Below, piece after piece: positions 1 to 8,092 of a DNA stretch of 64,000 bases. How positions within the stretch are numbered: the stretch's first letter is position 1; every line of letters begins with the position of its first letter. A program made the translations under genes and the position numbers. The notes under the pieces are model-generated. The model made no database searches. It saw only the letters and a list, made by a program, of their open reading frames with translations, and was not told where the DNA came from. The stretch is from Sulfurovum sp. (lineage in GTDB: Bacteria; Campylobacterota; Campylobacteria; Campylobacterales; Sulfurovaceae), in contig JALXCZ010000004.1 of NCBI GenBank assembly GCA_026990595.1, positions 26,047-90,046 on the forward strand. The letters are read 5' to 3'.

Positions 1-21
1 CGTGTTTAAACCTAAAATTTG

Positions 22-41
22 GGCAGACACACAGGTCTGCC
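22..41 (-). terminator. hairpin downstream of yajQ
   Basis: A perfect 7-bp inverted repeat, GGCAGAC and GTCTGCC, is separated by a 6-base loop. It lies just past the stop codon of the minus-strand yajQ gene. On the minus strand it is followed by CCCAAATTTT, a weak T tract, so it is a plausible but imperfect intrinsic terminator. Confidence 0.5.
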
Positions 42-50
42 ACTACAACA

Positions 51-548
51 TTATTTAAAATTTCCAAACACCAACGGTGCCTTCAAATCAAGCGTCTTTA
101 CCTCAGCCATCACGGCCTGCAGATCATCTATCTTCTTACCTGACACGCGTACTTCATCCCCCTGAATAGACGGAGTTACTTTGCGTTTCATCGCTTTGAT
201 GGCTTTGACTATCTGCTTGGCTTCATCTTTATCTATCGTATCTACAATACGGTAAATCACTTTCGTGTTCCCGCCACTTATACCCTCAGTTTTCACCTCT
301 TCGAGTGATTTTCCTGCAATGTTACGCTTAATGAGTTTAGAGATGAGTATATCTTTAAGCGCATCTATCTTCGAGTCTGTAGAAGAACTCAAAGAGAGTG
401 TTTTTGCTTGCTCATTCAAATTTATCTCAGCCTTCACACCTTTAAAGTCAAAGCGCGTCGCTACCTCTTTCTCTGCCATAACGATAGCATTCTTCATCTC
501 CATCATATCCAGCTTCGCCGTGATGTCAAAATAGTGGTCTTTTGCCAT
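51..548 (-). CDS. yajQ: YajQ family nucleotide-binding protein
   Basis: Member of the YajQ/UPF0234 family, small cytosolic proteins that bind nucleotides, with cyclic di-GMP reported for some homologues. The 165 residues match the usual length. The family pattern is clear: the N-terminal FDI strand, the helix ending in RFDFKG (residues about 32-37), and the C-terminal VSGKKIDDLQ block. Which ligand it binds here cannot be read from sequence. It lies 9 bases downstream of hom on the same strand and may be cotranscribed with it. Confidence 0.93.
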   Translation of the reverse strand: MAKDHYFDITAKLDMMEMKNAIVMAEKEVATRFDFKGVKAEINLNEQAKTLSLSSSTDSKIDALKDILISKLIKRNIAGKSLEEVKTEGISGGNTKVIYRIVDTIDKDEAKQIVKAIKAMKRKVTPSIQGDEVRVSGKKIDDLQAVMAEVKTLDLKAPLVFGNFK

Positions 549-557
549 AGTAACTCC

Positions 558-1820
558 TTATTTCTCAATCCTCATCATAGCAATATTACCATGTACCACA
601 TCAAGTTTACCCAATGCAGTCATTGCCTCTTGCATTTCACTCTCTTTACATCTGTGTGTTGTAAAAAGAAGTTTAGCGATATCTTCACTCTTGGTTGGTT
701 TTTGCAACATAGACTCTATAGAAATACCAAATTCACCCAATGCAGAAGTAATTGTTGCCAATACACCACTCTGATCATCTACTTCCAGTCTAAGGTAATA
801 CTGAGTCACTATCTCATCTTTACTAAGCAGTGTAAGTCCGCTCTCCAAACCTTTTTTATATCCAAGCATAGGACCGTGGTTTCCACGTACAATATCTACT
901 ATATCAGCGATCACTGCAGAAGCAGTAGCATCACCTCCGGCACCGGGTCCATAATACATCGTCTCTCCGACTCTGTCACCTACTACGGTTACAGCATTCA
1001 TCACACCATCTACTTTGGCAATCATAGACTCTTGCGGTATCATCGTTGCATGTACACGCAGCTCTACACCCTGTCCCACTTTTTTAGCAATCCCAAGCAA
1101 TTTTATCTCATAGCCGAACTCTTTGGCAAAAGCTACATCTGTTTGTGTAATATTTTCGATACCTTCTATAAGAATATCTTCCGGTTTTGCATCTATTCCA
1201 TAAGCAATACTTGCCAAAATAAGCAGTTTGTGCGACGCATCAAAGCCCCCAACATCAAAAGTTGGATCTGCCTCAGCATACCCAAGCTCTTGTGCCTCTT
1301 TTAAAATAGCATCATACTGTGCGCCTTGACCGATCATTTTGGTAAGCATATAGTTACATGTACCATTCATGATCCCCTGAATAGATTCAATGTGATTCGC
1401 ACTCAGTCCCGTACGCAGTGCACCGATGATTGGAATACCGCCTGCAGTACTTGCTTCATACATAAAGGGGATATCGCCTGCCAGTGCCTGAAGCTCATAG
1501 CGGTGATAGGCAAGCAAGGCTTTGTTGGCAGTCACTACGGCTTTGCCGTTCTCAAGTGCTTTTTTAACCAATGCATATGGCTCTTCCACCCCACCCATAA
1601 GCTCAACTACGATGTCAATCTCCGGGTCATCTATGACATCCAGCGGATTGTCAGAAATTTTAATAGAAACACCTCTGTCTTTAGCAAGATTTTTGACCAC
1701 GCCGGACTTCACAACGATCTTTTTCCCTGCTCTGGCTTCAATAATATCTGCATTGGCTTCAAGAATATTGGCTACACTCGCGCCTACAGTACCGACCCCC
1801 AGGATCCCTATCTTAACCAT
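558..1820 (-). CDS. hom: homoserine dehydrogenase
   Basis: Catalyses NAD(P)H-dependent reduction of aspartate semialdehyde to homoserine, on the route to threonine and methionine. The 420-residue protein starts with the nucleotide-binding motif GILGVGTVGASV (residues about 5-16). It has the central catalytic domain with NGTCNYMLTKM and GYAEADPTFDVGGFDA, and a C-terminal ACT domain (from about residue 345, YYLRLEVDDQSGVLA) typical of feedback-regulated enzymes. Its start overlaps the end of the upstream aminotransferase gene by 8 bases, and a GAGGAAAAG ribosome site lies inside that gene's end, so translational coupling is likely. Confidence 0.96.
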   Translation of the reverse strand: MVKIGILGVGTVGASVANILEANADIIEARAGKKIVVKSGVVKNLAKDRGVSIKISDNPLDVIDDPEIDIVVELMGGVEEPYALVKKALENGKAVVTANKALLAYHRYELQALAGDIPFMYEASTAGGIPIIGALRTGLSANHIESIQGIMNGTCNYMLTKMIGQGAQYDAILKEAQELGYAEADPTFDVGGFDASHKLLILASIAYGIDAKPEDILIEGIENITQTDVAFAKEFGYEIKLLGIAKKVGQGVELRVHATMIPQESMIAKVDGVMNAVTVVGDRVGETMYYGPGAGGDATASAVIADIVDIVRGNHGPMLGYKKGLESGLTLLSKDEIVTQYYLRLEVDDQSGVLATITSALGEFGISIESMLQKPTKSEDIAKLLFTTHRCKESEMQEAMTALGKLDVVHGNIAMMRIEK

Positions 1821-3045
1821 TTTTCTTTTCCTCGTCTACTTTTTTTAGGAATTTTTTAATGTTCTTGGCTGCCTGACGGATGCGTTTTTCATTTTCAATC
1901 AGTGCGATACGTACATATTCATCACCATATTTTCCAAAACCGATACCGGGACTCACCGCCACACCTGCTTCCTGAAGCAGACGTTTCGCAAACTCCATAC
2001 TTCCCATCTCGCGACAACTCTCAGGGATCTTCCCCCAGATGAACATGGAGGCATTGGGTTTACCCATTTTCCAACCGGCATTTCCAAAAGATTCCAACAT
2101 TACATCACGTCTCTTCTGATACCGTGGAATAATCTGCTCATCGGGTACATATCCATGTTCATCCAGTGCTACAGTAGCAGCCACCTGGATCGGTGTGAAC
2201 ATACCGTAATCCAACCATGATTTGATCGCCTGTAATGCACCGATGAGCTTTTTATTTCCTACAACAAATCCAACCCGCCAACCTGCCATATTATATGATT
2301 TCGAAAGGGTATAAGATTCAACTGCCACCTCTTTGGCCCCTTCAACACTCATGATAGAGGGGGTTTTATATCCATCAAATGTAATATCTGCATAGGCAAT
2401 GTCAGAAATAACATAAAAACGTTTCTCTTTTGCCAATGCCACAAGCCTCTCATAGAACTGAGGTGTAACTGTTGCCGTACTTGGGTTATGCGGGAAGTTC
2501 ACTACCAAAAATTTTGCCTGAGGAACAGAGTTATCCAGTGCTTCTTCAAGATCAGACAAAAATCTTTCTTCATCTACCTCGAAAGTCTCTTCATTAAAAA
2601 CAAGTTTCATCTTTTCTACATTGGCACCCGCCAAGATGAATGCCTGAGAGTGAATAGGATAGGTAGGATCGGGGACAATGGCAACATCACCCGGATTGGA
2701 AATAGCCTGTACCAGATGCACATATCCCTCTTTACTACCCATAGTAGCTACAATCTCTGTATCAGGGTCAAGATCGGCATTATATTTACGTTTATACCAT
2801 TTACTCATAGCAAGACGGAGTTTATATATTCCTTTGCTTGCACTGTAGCCGTGTGTTTTTGGCTTCATTGCCGTTTCACAAAGTTTATCGACGATCGGCT
2901 GTGGTGTTGCGGCATCAGGGTTGCCCATAGAAAAATCTATGATATCCTCCCCTTTTCTTCTTAATTCCATTTTAAGATCATTGATCTCTGCAAAAAGATA
3001 TTTAGGTAATCGGTTTATTTTTTCAAATTGAATTTCATCAAACAT
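1813..3045 (-). CDS. alaC: AlaC-type PLP aminotransferase
   Basis: Class I/II pyridoxal-phosphate aminotransferase of 410 residues. The N-terminal region (INRLPKYLFAEI, GEDIIDFSMGNPD, THGYSASKGIYKLR) resembles Escherichia coli AlaC, a glutamate-pyruvate aminotransferase. Homologues in this phylum are often labelled LL-diaminopimelate or aspartate aminotransferase. The PLP lysine is in SYTLSKSYNMAGWRVGF (residues about 245-260), with the NFPHNPSTA motif before it. It overlaps hom by 8 bases, so both probably serve amino-acid synthesis. The class is certain; the preferred substrate is inferred. Confidence 0.85.
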   Translation of the reverse strand: MFDEIQFEKINRLPKYLFAEINDLKMELRRKGEDIIDFSMGNPDAATPQPIVDKLCETAMKPKTHGYSASKGIYKLRLAMSKWYKRKYNADLDPDTEIVATMGSKEGYVHLVQAISNPGDVAIVPDPTYPIHSQAFILAGANVEKMKLVFNEETFEVDEERFLSDLEEALDNSVPQAKFLVVNFPHNPSTATVTPQFYERLVALAKEKRFYVISDIAYADITFDGYKTPSIMSVEGAKEVAVESYTLSKSYNMAGWRVGFVVGNKKLIGALQAIKSWLDYGMFTPIQVAATVALDEHGYVPDEQIIPRYQKRRDVMLESFGNAGWKMGKPNASMFIWGKIPESCREMGSMEFAKRLLQEAGVAVSPGIGFGKYGDEYVRIALIENEKRIRQAAKNIKKFLKKVDEEKKNG

Positions 3046-3070
3046 TTTTTCTCTCTTGTACTTTATTTAT

Positions 3071-3607
3071 CTAATATGAACTGTTTGTCTCTCGATCTAT
3101 ACTTACACTTTGTACCTGTATCTCTGTTCCTGGAGCAGCAGTTGTTTCTGTAGGGGCTATCGCATTTTCAATATGTAACTCTTTTTGATTATTCTTTTCC
3201 TTTGGCGTGATCATTTGGCTGATCTTTTCTTCTGAAAAGGGAAGCAGTTGGCTTAACTGTTTTTTATCAAACTGTGTAAAAAAATACCAGGAAGCATATG
3301 CGAGAAGTGCCAGTACTAAAAGCAGTAACCACTTTGACTTTCCTTTTTTCTCTTCTACTACCGGCAATCCCAAAGTAACACTTTCATCAGCATTATATTG
3401 GTCATAATAGGATAATGCTTCTTTTTTTAAGGCAGAGAGATCTGCTTTGTATTCACGTTCAAGAATAGAGATAAATCCTAACGTTTTTACCTTTTTCAAC
3501 TTATCAAAATCACCTGCCAGAAGTGCATCAATATTCGTTTCAGAAATATTTGTTTTCTTACTGATCGCTTTTGTACTATTCTCTTCAAGTATCTCATTTA
3601 ACTGCAT
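3071..3607 (-). CDS. RodZ-like helix-turn-helix membrane protein
   Basis: A 178-residue protein with an N-terminal helix-turn-helix-like region (residues about 1-60, AISKKTNISETNIDALLAGDF), a lysine-rich linker, one transmembrane segment (about 93-112, WLLLLVLALLAYASWYFF) and a short C-terminal tail. This architecture resembles RodZ, which links MreB filaments to the membrane, but the periplasmic part is far shorter than in E. coli RodZ. It overlaps the start of the same-strand gene downstream of it (rlmB order: rlmB is upstream) by 14 bases. RodZ identity is an inference from architecture. Confidence 0.65.
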   Translation of the reverse strand: MQLNEILEENSTKAISKKTNISETNIDALLAGDFDKLKKVKTLGFISILEREYKADLSALKKEALSYYDQYNADESVTLGLPVVEEKKGKSKWLLLLVLALLAYASWYFFTQFDKKQLSQLLPFSEEKISQMITPKEKNNQKELHIENAIAPTETTAAPGTEIQVQSVSIDRETNSSY

Positions 3608-4280
3608 AACCCATCCTATGTATTAAAATTGCTGCTGCTGCACTGACATTGAGTGAGTCAAATGCATGCTTCATCTCTATGGAGACTTTATGATCTATTT
3701 TTGATCTTGCTTTTTTAGAAAGTCCCTTGTCTTCGCTCCCCAGTACAAGTACACGTTTATGCATAAAAAACATCTCTTGCACTGCTTCACCTTCCATTGC
3801 TGCACCATAAAAAGAGAAACCTACCTGCTGCAACTCATTGAACACATCCAAAATATTATGTGCTACAAGAAAAGGCATATCCAGTAGTGCTCCTGAACTG
3901 GTACGGGTAACAGCTGAGAAGTTCAACTGTTTAACCCCACTGGCAATCACAGCATCAGCACCAAGTGCATAAGCACTTCTCACGATCGCTCCTATATTCC
4001 CTACATCAGTTAAACCATCAAGCAGCACAATAAAATTATCTTTTTTGATCGAAGAGAGACTGCTTTGTTCAAAATCGGAAACTTCAAGTAAAATCCCCTG
4101 ATGGTTCCCACCTTTACTCATGGACTGTGCCCATTTCTCTTCCAAAAACTTGATCTTGTCATGATGCTCATGAAAAAGCTTTTGAGGGAGTATCCCTTTT
4201 TTGGCTACATAGACAGTTGTAATGATTTCCGGGTGTTGCTCTAAAGCGTAGAGACAGACCTGCTTTCCATAAATTATCAT
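3594..4280 (-). CDS. rlmB: 23S rRNA 2'-O-ribose methyltransferase, TrmH/RlmB family
   Basis: SPOUT-class RNA 2'-O-methyltransferase, most likely acting on a guanosine of 23S rRNA (RlmB type). In 228 residues it has an N-terminal substrate-binding part (IYGKQVCLYALEQHP) and the SPOUT motifs: VLLDGLTDVGNIGAIVRSAYALGADAV in two blocks, VLVLGSEDKGLSKKA, and SLNVSAAAAILIHRM, which form the trefoil-knot SAM site. TrmL or TrmH specificity cannot be excluded. Its 3' end overlaps the RodZ-like gene by 14 bases. Confidence 0.88.
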   Translation of the reverse strand: MIIYGKQVCLYALEQHPEIITTVYVAKKGILPQKLFHEHHDKIKFLEEKWAQSMSKGGNHQGILLEVSDFEQSSLSSIKKDNFIVLLDGLTDVGNIGAIVRSAYALGADAVIASGVKQLNFSAVTRTSSGALLDMPFLVAHNILDVFNELQQVGFSFYGAAMEGEAVQEMFFMHKRVLVLGSEDKGLSKKARSKIDHKVSIEMKHAFDSLNVSAAAAILIHRMGYAVK

Positions 4281-4353
4281 AGGGTAGATTTTACCCTTTT
4301 TTTGCTTTTAGCGGGTTAAGGGAATTTCTAAGAATAGCTGATACCCACAACAT

Positions 4354-5163
4354 CTAATGTATGAGTTCGTTATACCACTCTTTTACTGACTTATCACTCA
4401 GCTGTGCCAAAAGTTTTGCTTTTGGTTTTGGAGGCATATCCAACGATAAAATTTCTGAAAAATTCAAACTTTTTTCTACTGTTTTTTTTGCCCTTATCAC
4501 TACAACCCACTCGCCTCTGATCGTCATATCTTTAAGCGTACAATTAAGCTCTTTTACACTGCCCCTGTAGTAGGTTTGGTACTTTTTACTGAGCTCTTTC
4601 GCTAAAAAAAGTTCTCTGTTCTCATCCAAAACTTCTATTTCATTTAAAAGCTTTTCCAAACGGTGCGGAGACTCATAAAGTATGGTGTTGTATCCATTAT
4701 GCATCGCTTCACTGAGTGCTGCTGCTCTCTCTTTCCCTTTGTGCGGCAAGAAAGCATAAAAAAGAAACTTTCCCTCTTCAAATCCTGAAGCGGCATAGGC
4801 CGTAGTAACCGCCGAGGCTCCAGGAAGTACATCATATGCTATAGCATTTTCCTGGGCATAGGCTACAAGTAACTGTCCCGGATCGGAGATAACCGGCATT
4901 CCTGCATCACTTACATAGACCACCTCCTTCTCAGACAGAACATTTCCGAACTCTTTAAGGCGCTCTTCTCCATTATGTTCGTTAAAAGAGATAAAGTCAG
5001 CCTCAGGATACGTCATACCAAACCGCTCTTCGAGCAGTCTTAAAAGCCGTTTGGTTTGACGTGTGTCTTCACATAAAAAGAGAGCTGCTTTTTCAAAAAG
5101 CCTTATCGCACGAATAGTAATATCTTGGGGATTTCCAATAGGAGTGGGGATAAATGTAATCAT
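4354..5163 (-). CDS. rsmI: 16S rRNA (cytidine(1402)-2'-O)-methyltransferase
   Basis: RsmI 2'-O-methylates C1402 in the decoding centre of 16S rRNA. The 269-residue protein begins with the family signature FIPTPIGNPQDITIRAI and has CEDTRQTKRLL (about 31-41), VYVSDAGMPVISDPG (about 82-96), LPGASAVTTAYAASGF and LYESPHRL, all characteristic of the tetrapyrrole-methylase fold. It is separated from rpmE by about 120 bases that hold a structured repeat. Confidence 0.95.
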   Translation of the reverse strand: MITFIPTPIGNPQDITIRAIRLFEKAALFLCEDTRQTKRLLRLLEERFGMTYPEADFISFNEHNGEERLKEFGNVLSEKEVVYVSDAGMPVISDPGQLLVAYAQENAIAYDVLPGASAVTTAYAASGFEEGKFLFYAFLPHKGKERAAALSEAMHNGYNTILYESPHRLEKLLNEIEVLDENRELFLAKELSKKYQTYYRGSVKELNCTLKDMTIRGEWVVVIRAKKTVEKSLNFSEILSLDMPPKPKAKLLAQLSDKSVKEWYNELIH

Positions 5164-5197
5164 TTTTTTACTTTATTAAAAAGAAACAACCAGCCAA

Positions 5198-5274
5198 AAG
5201 TGACTAGTCACTTGAGCTTCCTGCTGAAGGAAACTTAGCGTTAGCGTAAGTGCAAGGAGCTTTTGCTCTTTGCA
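5198..5274. repeat. structured palindromic repeat, copy 1
   Basis: The element between rpmE and rsmI begins with a perfect 16-bp palindrome (5198-5213, core GACTAGTC). GAGC follows, then a 4-bp stem with loop TGCTGAA (5218-5232), then a block with two TAGCG copies (5233-5250), then a 10-bp hairpin with loop TTTT (5251-5274). The same order of parts occurs at 29839-29915 with changed but still paired stems. It could be a small RNA, an RNA leader or an intergenic repeat family; I do not recognise it. Confidence 0.65.
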
Positions 5275-5281
5275 CGTTCCA

Positions 5282-5482
5282 TTAACTGAGTTTATATTTG
5301 CTTTTAAATTTCTCTACTCTACCTGCAGCATCAAGAATTTTCTCAGAACCTGTAAAGAATGGATGACATTCATTACAAATATCAATACTCATCTCAGGCT
5401 TATTTGATCTGACTTCAAACTTGTTTCCACAAGCACAACTTACTTTACATTCCATGTAATCCGGGTGTATATCTTTTCTCAT
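5282..5482 (-). CDS. rpmE: 50S ribosomal protein L31
   Basis: Large-subunit ribosomal protein L31 of 66 residues, starting [16 protein letters not shown]. It is the zinc-binding (C+) form, with cysteines at 12, 16, 18, 36 and 39; the CAC (16-18) and CNEC (36-39) clusters provide the metal ligands. It has its own promoter and a leader of about 130 bases with several hairpins. Confidence 0.97.
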   Translation of the reverse strand: MRKDIHPDYMECKVSCACGNKFEVRSNKPEMSIDICNECHPFFTGSEKILDAAGRVEKFKSKYKLS

Positions 5483-5645
5483 TTTGAGACCTTTAATAGT
5501 TATTTTGTGACAGGCAACTAACCTGTTCTAGCCATTTTGACTCTTCCTCTGTATCACAGGGGGTGTTGCAACAGTCTTTGCTGAGACAACAATATTACCG
5601 CACTAAGTAAATAGGGCAGAATTATATCGAAATAATTTTAATTTT
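5483..5645 (-). promoter_or_regulatory. rpmE promoter and structured leader
   Basis: On the minus strand a TATAAT -10 element lies at 5621-5626, which places the start of transcription near 5614 and leaves an untranslated leader of roughly 130 bases before rpmE. The leader can form hairpins: ACAGG with CCTGT just upstream of the gene, and GTCT with AGAC further up. Ribosomal protein leaders often carry autoregulatory structures, including L31 leaders elsewhere, but no known family is recognised here. No gene is seen in this stretch. Confidence 0.45.
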
Positions 5646-6314
5646 TTATAAAAGTGTTTTTGAAGCCACCGCACATGCGGCACTCTCACTTTTTAAAACC
5701 AGAGGTATATCAAATCCCACAATATCTTCAGCCTTAAAAAGTGCTACTTCTTCTTCATGAAAACCACCTTCGCACCCTATGACAATCGTATCAAAGATCC
5801 TCTGGGAAACAAAATTATTTTCTGAAAAATTAAGCATTTTACTCTCAGGGTATTGCGTGATGAATGTTTTTAGATCCTCAACCATTTCCAGCTGCATCAT
5901 CTGACTTCGTCCTGATTGTTGAGAAGAATTTAAAAGTATTTTTTCCAAACGCTTAAAATCAAGTTTATAACTTTTTTGGGAGCGTTTACAGTAAATAAAA
6001 GTAATCTTCTCTACCCCCATTTCATTCAATGAGGGGAGTACTTTCTCTATATTCTTTGGATCAATCAGACACCATCCAAGATGCAGTTTCTTGGCAGCTT
6101 TGATCTCCGTAGCCATACTCTCCTGCAACATCAGTGTTGCAATTTTTTTATCTATACTATCAACAAGATAACGATGGATCAGCCCATCTTCCAAATTACG
6201 CAGATACAGGGTGTCACCAGCTTTGTGTCTGCGTACTTTAAAGATGTAGCGGTGTTCATCTCCTGTGAGCCTTAAAGAAGATTCACCTGCTGTTTTTAGG
6301 TAAAGATACAACAT
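5646..6314 (-). CDS. rsmE: 16S rRNA (uracil(1498)-N3)-methyltransferase
   Basis: RsmE family SPOUT methyltransferase that N3-methylates U1498 of 16S rRNA. Visible features in 222 residues are the N-terminal PUA-like domain (HRYIFKVRRHKAGDTLYL, about 21-38), the central WCLIDPKNIEKVLPSLNEMGVEKI block, CKRSQKSYK, and SSQQSGRSQMMQLE. The C-terminal knot has the GCEGGFHEEEVALF motif. The motif order and length fit the family. It lies 4 bases downstream of a membrane-protein gene. Confidence 0.92.
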   Translation of the reverse strand: MLYLYLKTAGESSLRLTGDEHRYIFKVRRHKAGDTLYLRNLEDGLIHRYLVDSIDKKIATLMLQESMATEIKAAKKLHLGWCLIDPKNIEKVLPSLNEMGVEKITFIYCKRSQKSYKLDFKRLEKILLNSSQQSGRSQMMQLEMVEDLKTFITQYPESKMLNFSENNFVSQRIFDTIVIGCEGGFHEEEVALFKAEDIVGFDIPLVLKSESAACAVASKTLL

Positions 6315-6318
6315 CTTC

Positions 6319-6744
6319 TTACAGTGTCACAATACCTTTGGCTTTGAGTATCATCAAAACAACCATGGCTACAACCAAAAAGATCTCAATCAGAGAGATC
6401 TTGAAAAAAGCACTTTTTAAAAGTAAATGGGTATTTCTGTTATGTAGATCTGAGAGTTTGATAAGTTTATACTTTTTGATCTCAATAAACATCAGTGCTG
6501 CCCATACTACGACCATAATAATACTTGCAGTATCCCATCCTGTATGTCCTGCATAGATTGCTACTATTCCTGCAAAAGCTATCATTGTTGCCAATGCCTG
6601 GAAGATCATCGTATAAATAAAACTTGCCTTTTTAAATCCTACTGGATTTTTTGCTGTCATAAACGGAATAGCTATCCCCGCTACCAAAAAACCCAAAAAT
6701 ACCTTTACCAATATGCTGTGTGCTGTGATCATTTGTTCTATCAT
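6319..6744 (-). CDS. small multi-pass membrane protein of unknown function
   Basis: I do not recognise a functional family. The 141-residue protein has about four hydrophobic segments (about 12-30, 43-65, 72-87 and 112-134) joined by short basic loops (KKASF, EIKKYKLIKLSDLHNR). No catalytic motif or metal-binding pair is obvious. It is translated toward rsmE, 4 bases away, and is divergent from moeA. Cotranscription with rsmE is likely but gives no hint of function. Confidence 0.75.
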   Translation of the reverse strand: MIEQMITAHSILVKVFLGFLVAGIAIPFMTAKNPVGFKKASFIYTMIFQALATMIAFAGIVAIYAGHTGWDTASIIMVVVWAALMFIEIKKYKLIKLSDLHNRNTHLLLKSAFFKISLIEIFLVVAMVVLMILKAKGIVTL

Positions 6745-6761
6745 AGAAACTCCTTAAAAGC

Positions 6762-6797
6762 GGATTATATCCTATTTTGTTATATAATCCTTATAAT
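6762..6797. promoter_or_regulatory. divergent promoter region between membrane protein and moeA
   Basis: A 9-bp inverted repeat, GGATTATAT (6762-6770) and ATATAATCC (6782-6790), contains a TATAAT -10-like hexamer on each strand. The minus-strand copy can serve the membrane protein and rsmE. The plus-strand copies, at 6784-6789 and 6792-6797, can serve moeA. The symmetry may simply be two facing -10 elements. Confidence 0.4.
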
Positions 6798-6818
6798 TTC
6801 CAGATTAAAAGGCATATC

Positions 6819-8036
6819 ATGGCTATTTCAATTACTGAAGCGTTAGATATTATTTATGCGAACTGCTCCCCTGTCTCTACAGAGATCATCCCTATAGAAG
6901 AGTCTCTGGGACGTATTATGACAGAGGATTCCATTGCTACTTTTGACCTGCCACGCTTTGACAACTCTGCCATGGACGGATATGCTGTTAAGTGTACCGA
7001 TGCTGATCAAATTGTCATTTCCAATGAAGTAATCTATGCTGGTGATGATCCTACTATGACACTTCAGCAGGGCACAGCAATCAGGATAATGACAGGCGCT
7101 CCACTTCCAAAAGGTTGTGAAGCCATTATCCCTATTGAAAATGTTACAGTAACAGAGGATAAGGTTTTCCTTCCCAAAAATATAGAAAAAGATGCCCATA
7201 TCAGAAGAGCGGGAGAAGATGTTAAATGTGGTACTGCCTATCTTCATAAAGGAGAAAGGATCACAGCCTACAGTATTGCTCTGCTGGCTAGTCAGGGTAT
7301 TACACATTTGAAAGTCTACCGTAAGATCAGAGTTGCCGTATTTGGTACAGGAGATGAACTGCGTCCCCATTTTGAGAAAATAGAACCACATCAACTCTAT
7401 AATTCCAATACTCCTATGTTCTTAGCACGCGCCAAAGAATTAGGCTGTGAAACACGCTACATTCCAAGCAGTGGAGATACTATTGATGCTTTAGAAGCTT
7501 CCGTCACCTCTGCACTGGATGCAGATATCATCATTACTTCGGGTGGTGTAAGTATGGGAGACAAAGATTTCACCAAAGAGGCATTCGGAAACTTGGGAAT
7601 GAAACTCTATTTTGACAAGGTAGATATTAAACCGGGAAAACCTACCGCTTTTGGGAAAATAGACAATACTGCCATCATTAATCTTCCTGGAAATCCTTTG
7701 GCTTCCATGGTCAATTATGAACTCTTTATACGTGCAGTGATCCATAAAATATCAGGAGCCAATGCCTTTTACCATACTACCGTTGAAACGACTGTGAGAG
7801 AAGATTTTAAACTGAAAAAAGGAAAATATACAGTTCGTCTGGGAACATTTGACGGGAAAACATTTATGCCACTTAAACAACAACTTCCAGGCATGGTCTC
7901 ACCTATGCAAAAAGCGGATGGATTTATTATTACATTACCGGATGTAGATTTTCTTCCTAAAGGAATGAAAGTAAAGATGATTCCAATCTGTTGGGAGTTA
8001 AATAGTTCTAAAGAAGAGGATCTGTTTACACATTGA
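6819..8036 (+). CDS. moeA: molybdopterin molybdenumtransferase
   Basis: MoeA inserts molybdate into adenylated molybdopterin, the last general step of molybdenum-cofactor synthesis. The start at 6819 (MAISITEALDIIY) fits the family N terminus and follows an AAAAGGC site; an upstream in-frame ATG at 6777 would add 14 non-homologous residues. The 405-residue protein shows LPRFDNSAMDGYAVK, RIMTGAPLPKGCEAIIPIE, the MoCF-binding fold with TSGGVSMGDKDF, and LPGNPLASMVNYELF. A single transcription unit is likely. Molybdoenzyme genes that use the cofactor are not in this window. Confidence 0.95.
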   Translation: MAISITEALDIIYANCSPVSTEIIPIEESLGRIMTEDSIATFDLPRFDNSAMDGYAVKCTDADQIVISNEVIYAGDDPTMTLQQGTAIRIMTGAPLPKGCEAIIPIENVTVTEDKVFLPKNIEKDAHIRRAGEDVKCGTAYLHKGERITAYSIALLASQGITHLKVYRKIRVAVFGTGDELRPHFEKIEPHQLYNSNTPMFLARAKELGCETRYIPSSGDTIDALEASVTSALDADIIITSGGVSMGDKDFTKEAFGNLGMKLYFDKVDIKPGKPTAFGKIDNTAIINLPGNPLASMVNYELFIRAVIHKISGANAFYHTTVETTVREDFKLKKGKYTVRLGTFDGKTFMPLKQQLPGMVSPMQKADGFIITLPDVDFLPKGMKVKMIPICWELNSSKEEDLFTH

Positions 8037-8060
8037 TATAGAGCATATCAATATTTACAA

Positions 8061-8078
8061 GGTGGGCAAGTGCCCACC
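8061..8078. terminator. hairpin between moeA and a convergent cytochrome gene
   Basis: A perfect 7-bp stem, GGTGGGC and GCCCACC, with a 4-base loop lies midway between the stops of moeA (plus) and the cytochrome lipoprotein (minus). There is no strong T tract on either side, so it is a possible bidirectional terminator. Confidence 0.5.
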
Positions 8079-8092
8079 AAATAAATAATATC

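Noticed and set aside
408..1304. 298-codon plus-strand open frame
   Set aside because: It lies antisense across yajQ and hom, whose protein motifs are unmistakable. Its product is rich in Cys, His and Tyr without a recognisable fold.
5483..5645. tRNA gene upstream of rpmE
   Set aside because: Some stems are possible, but there is no T-loop GTTCRA motif or CCA-type acceptor pairing.
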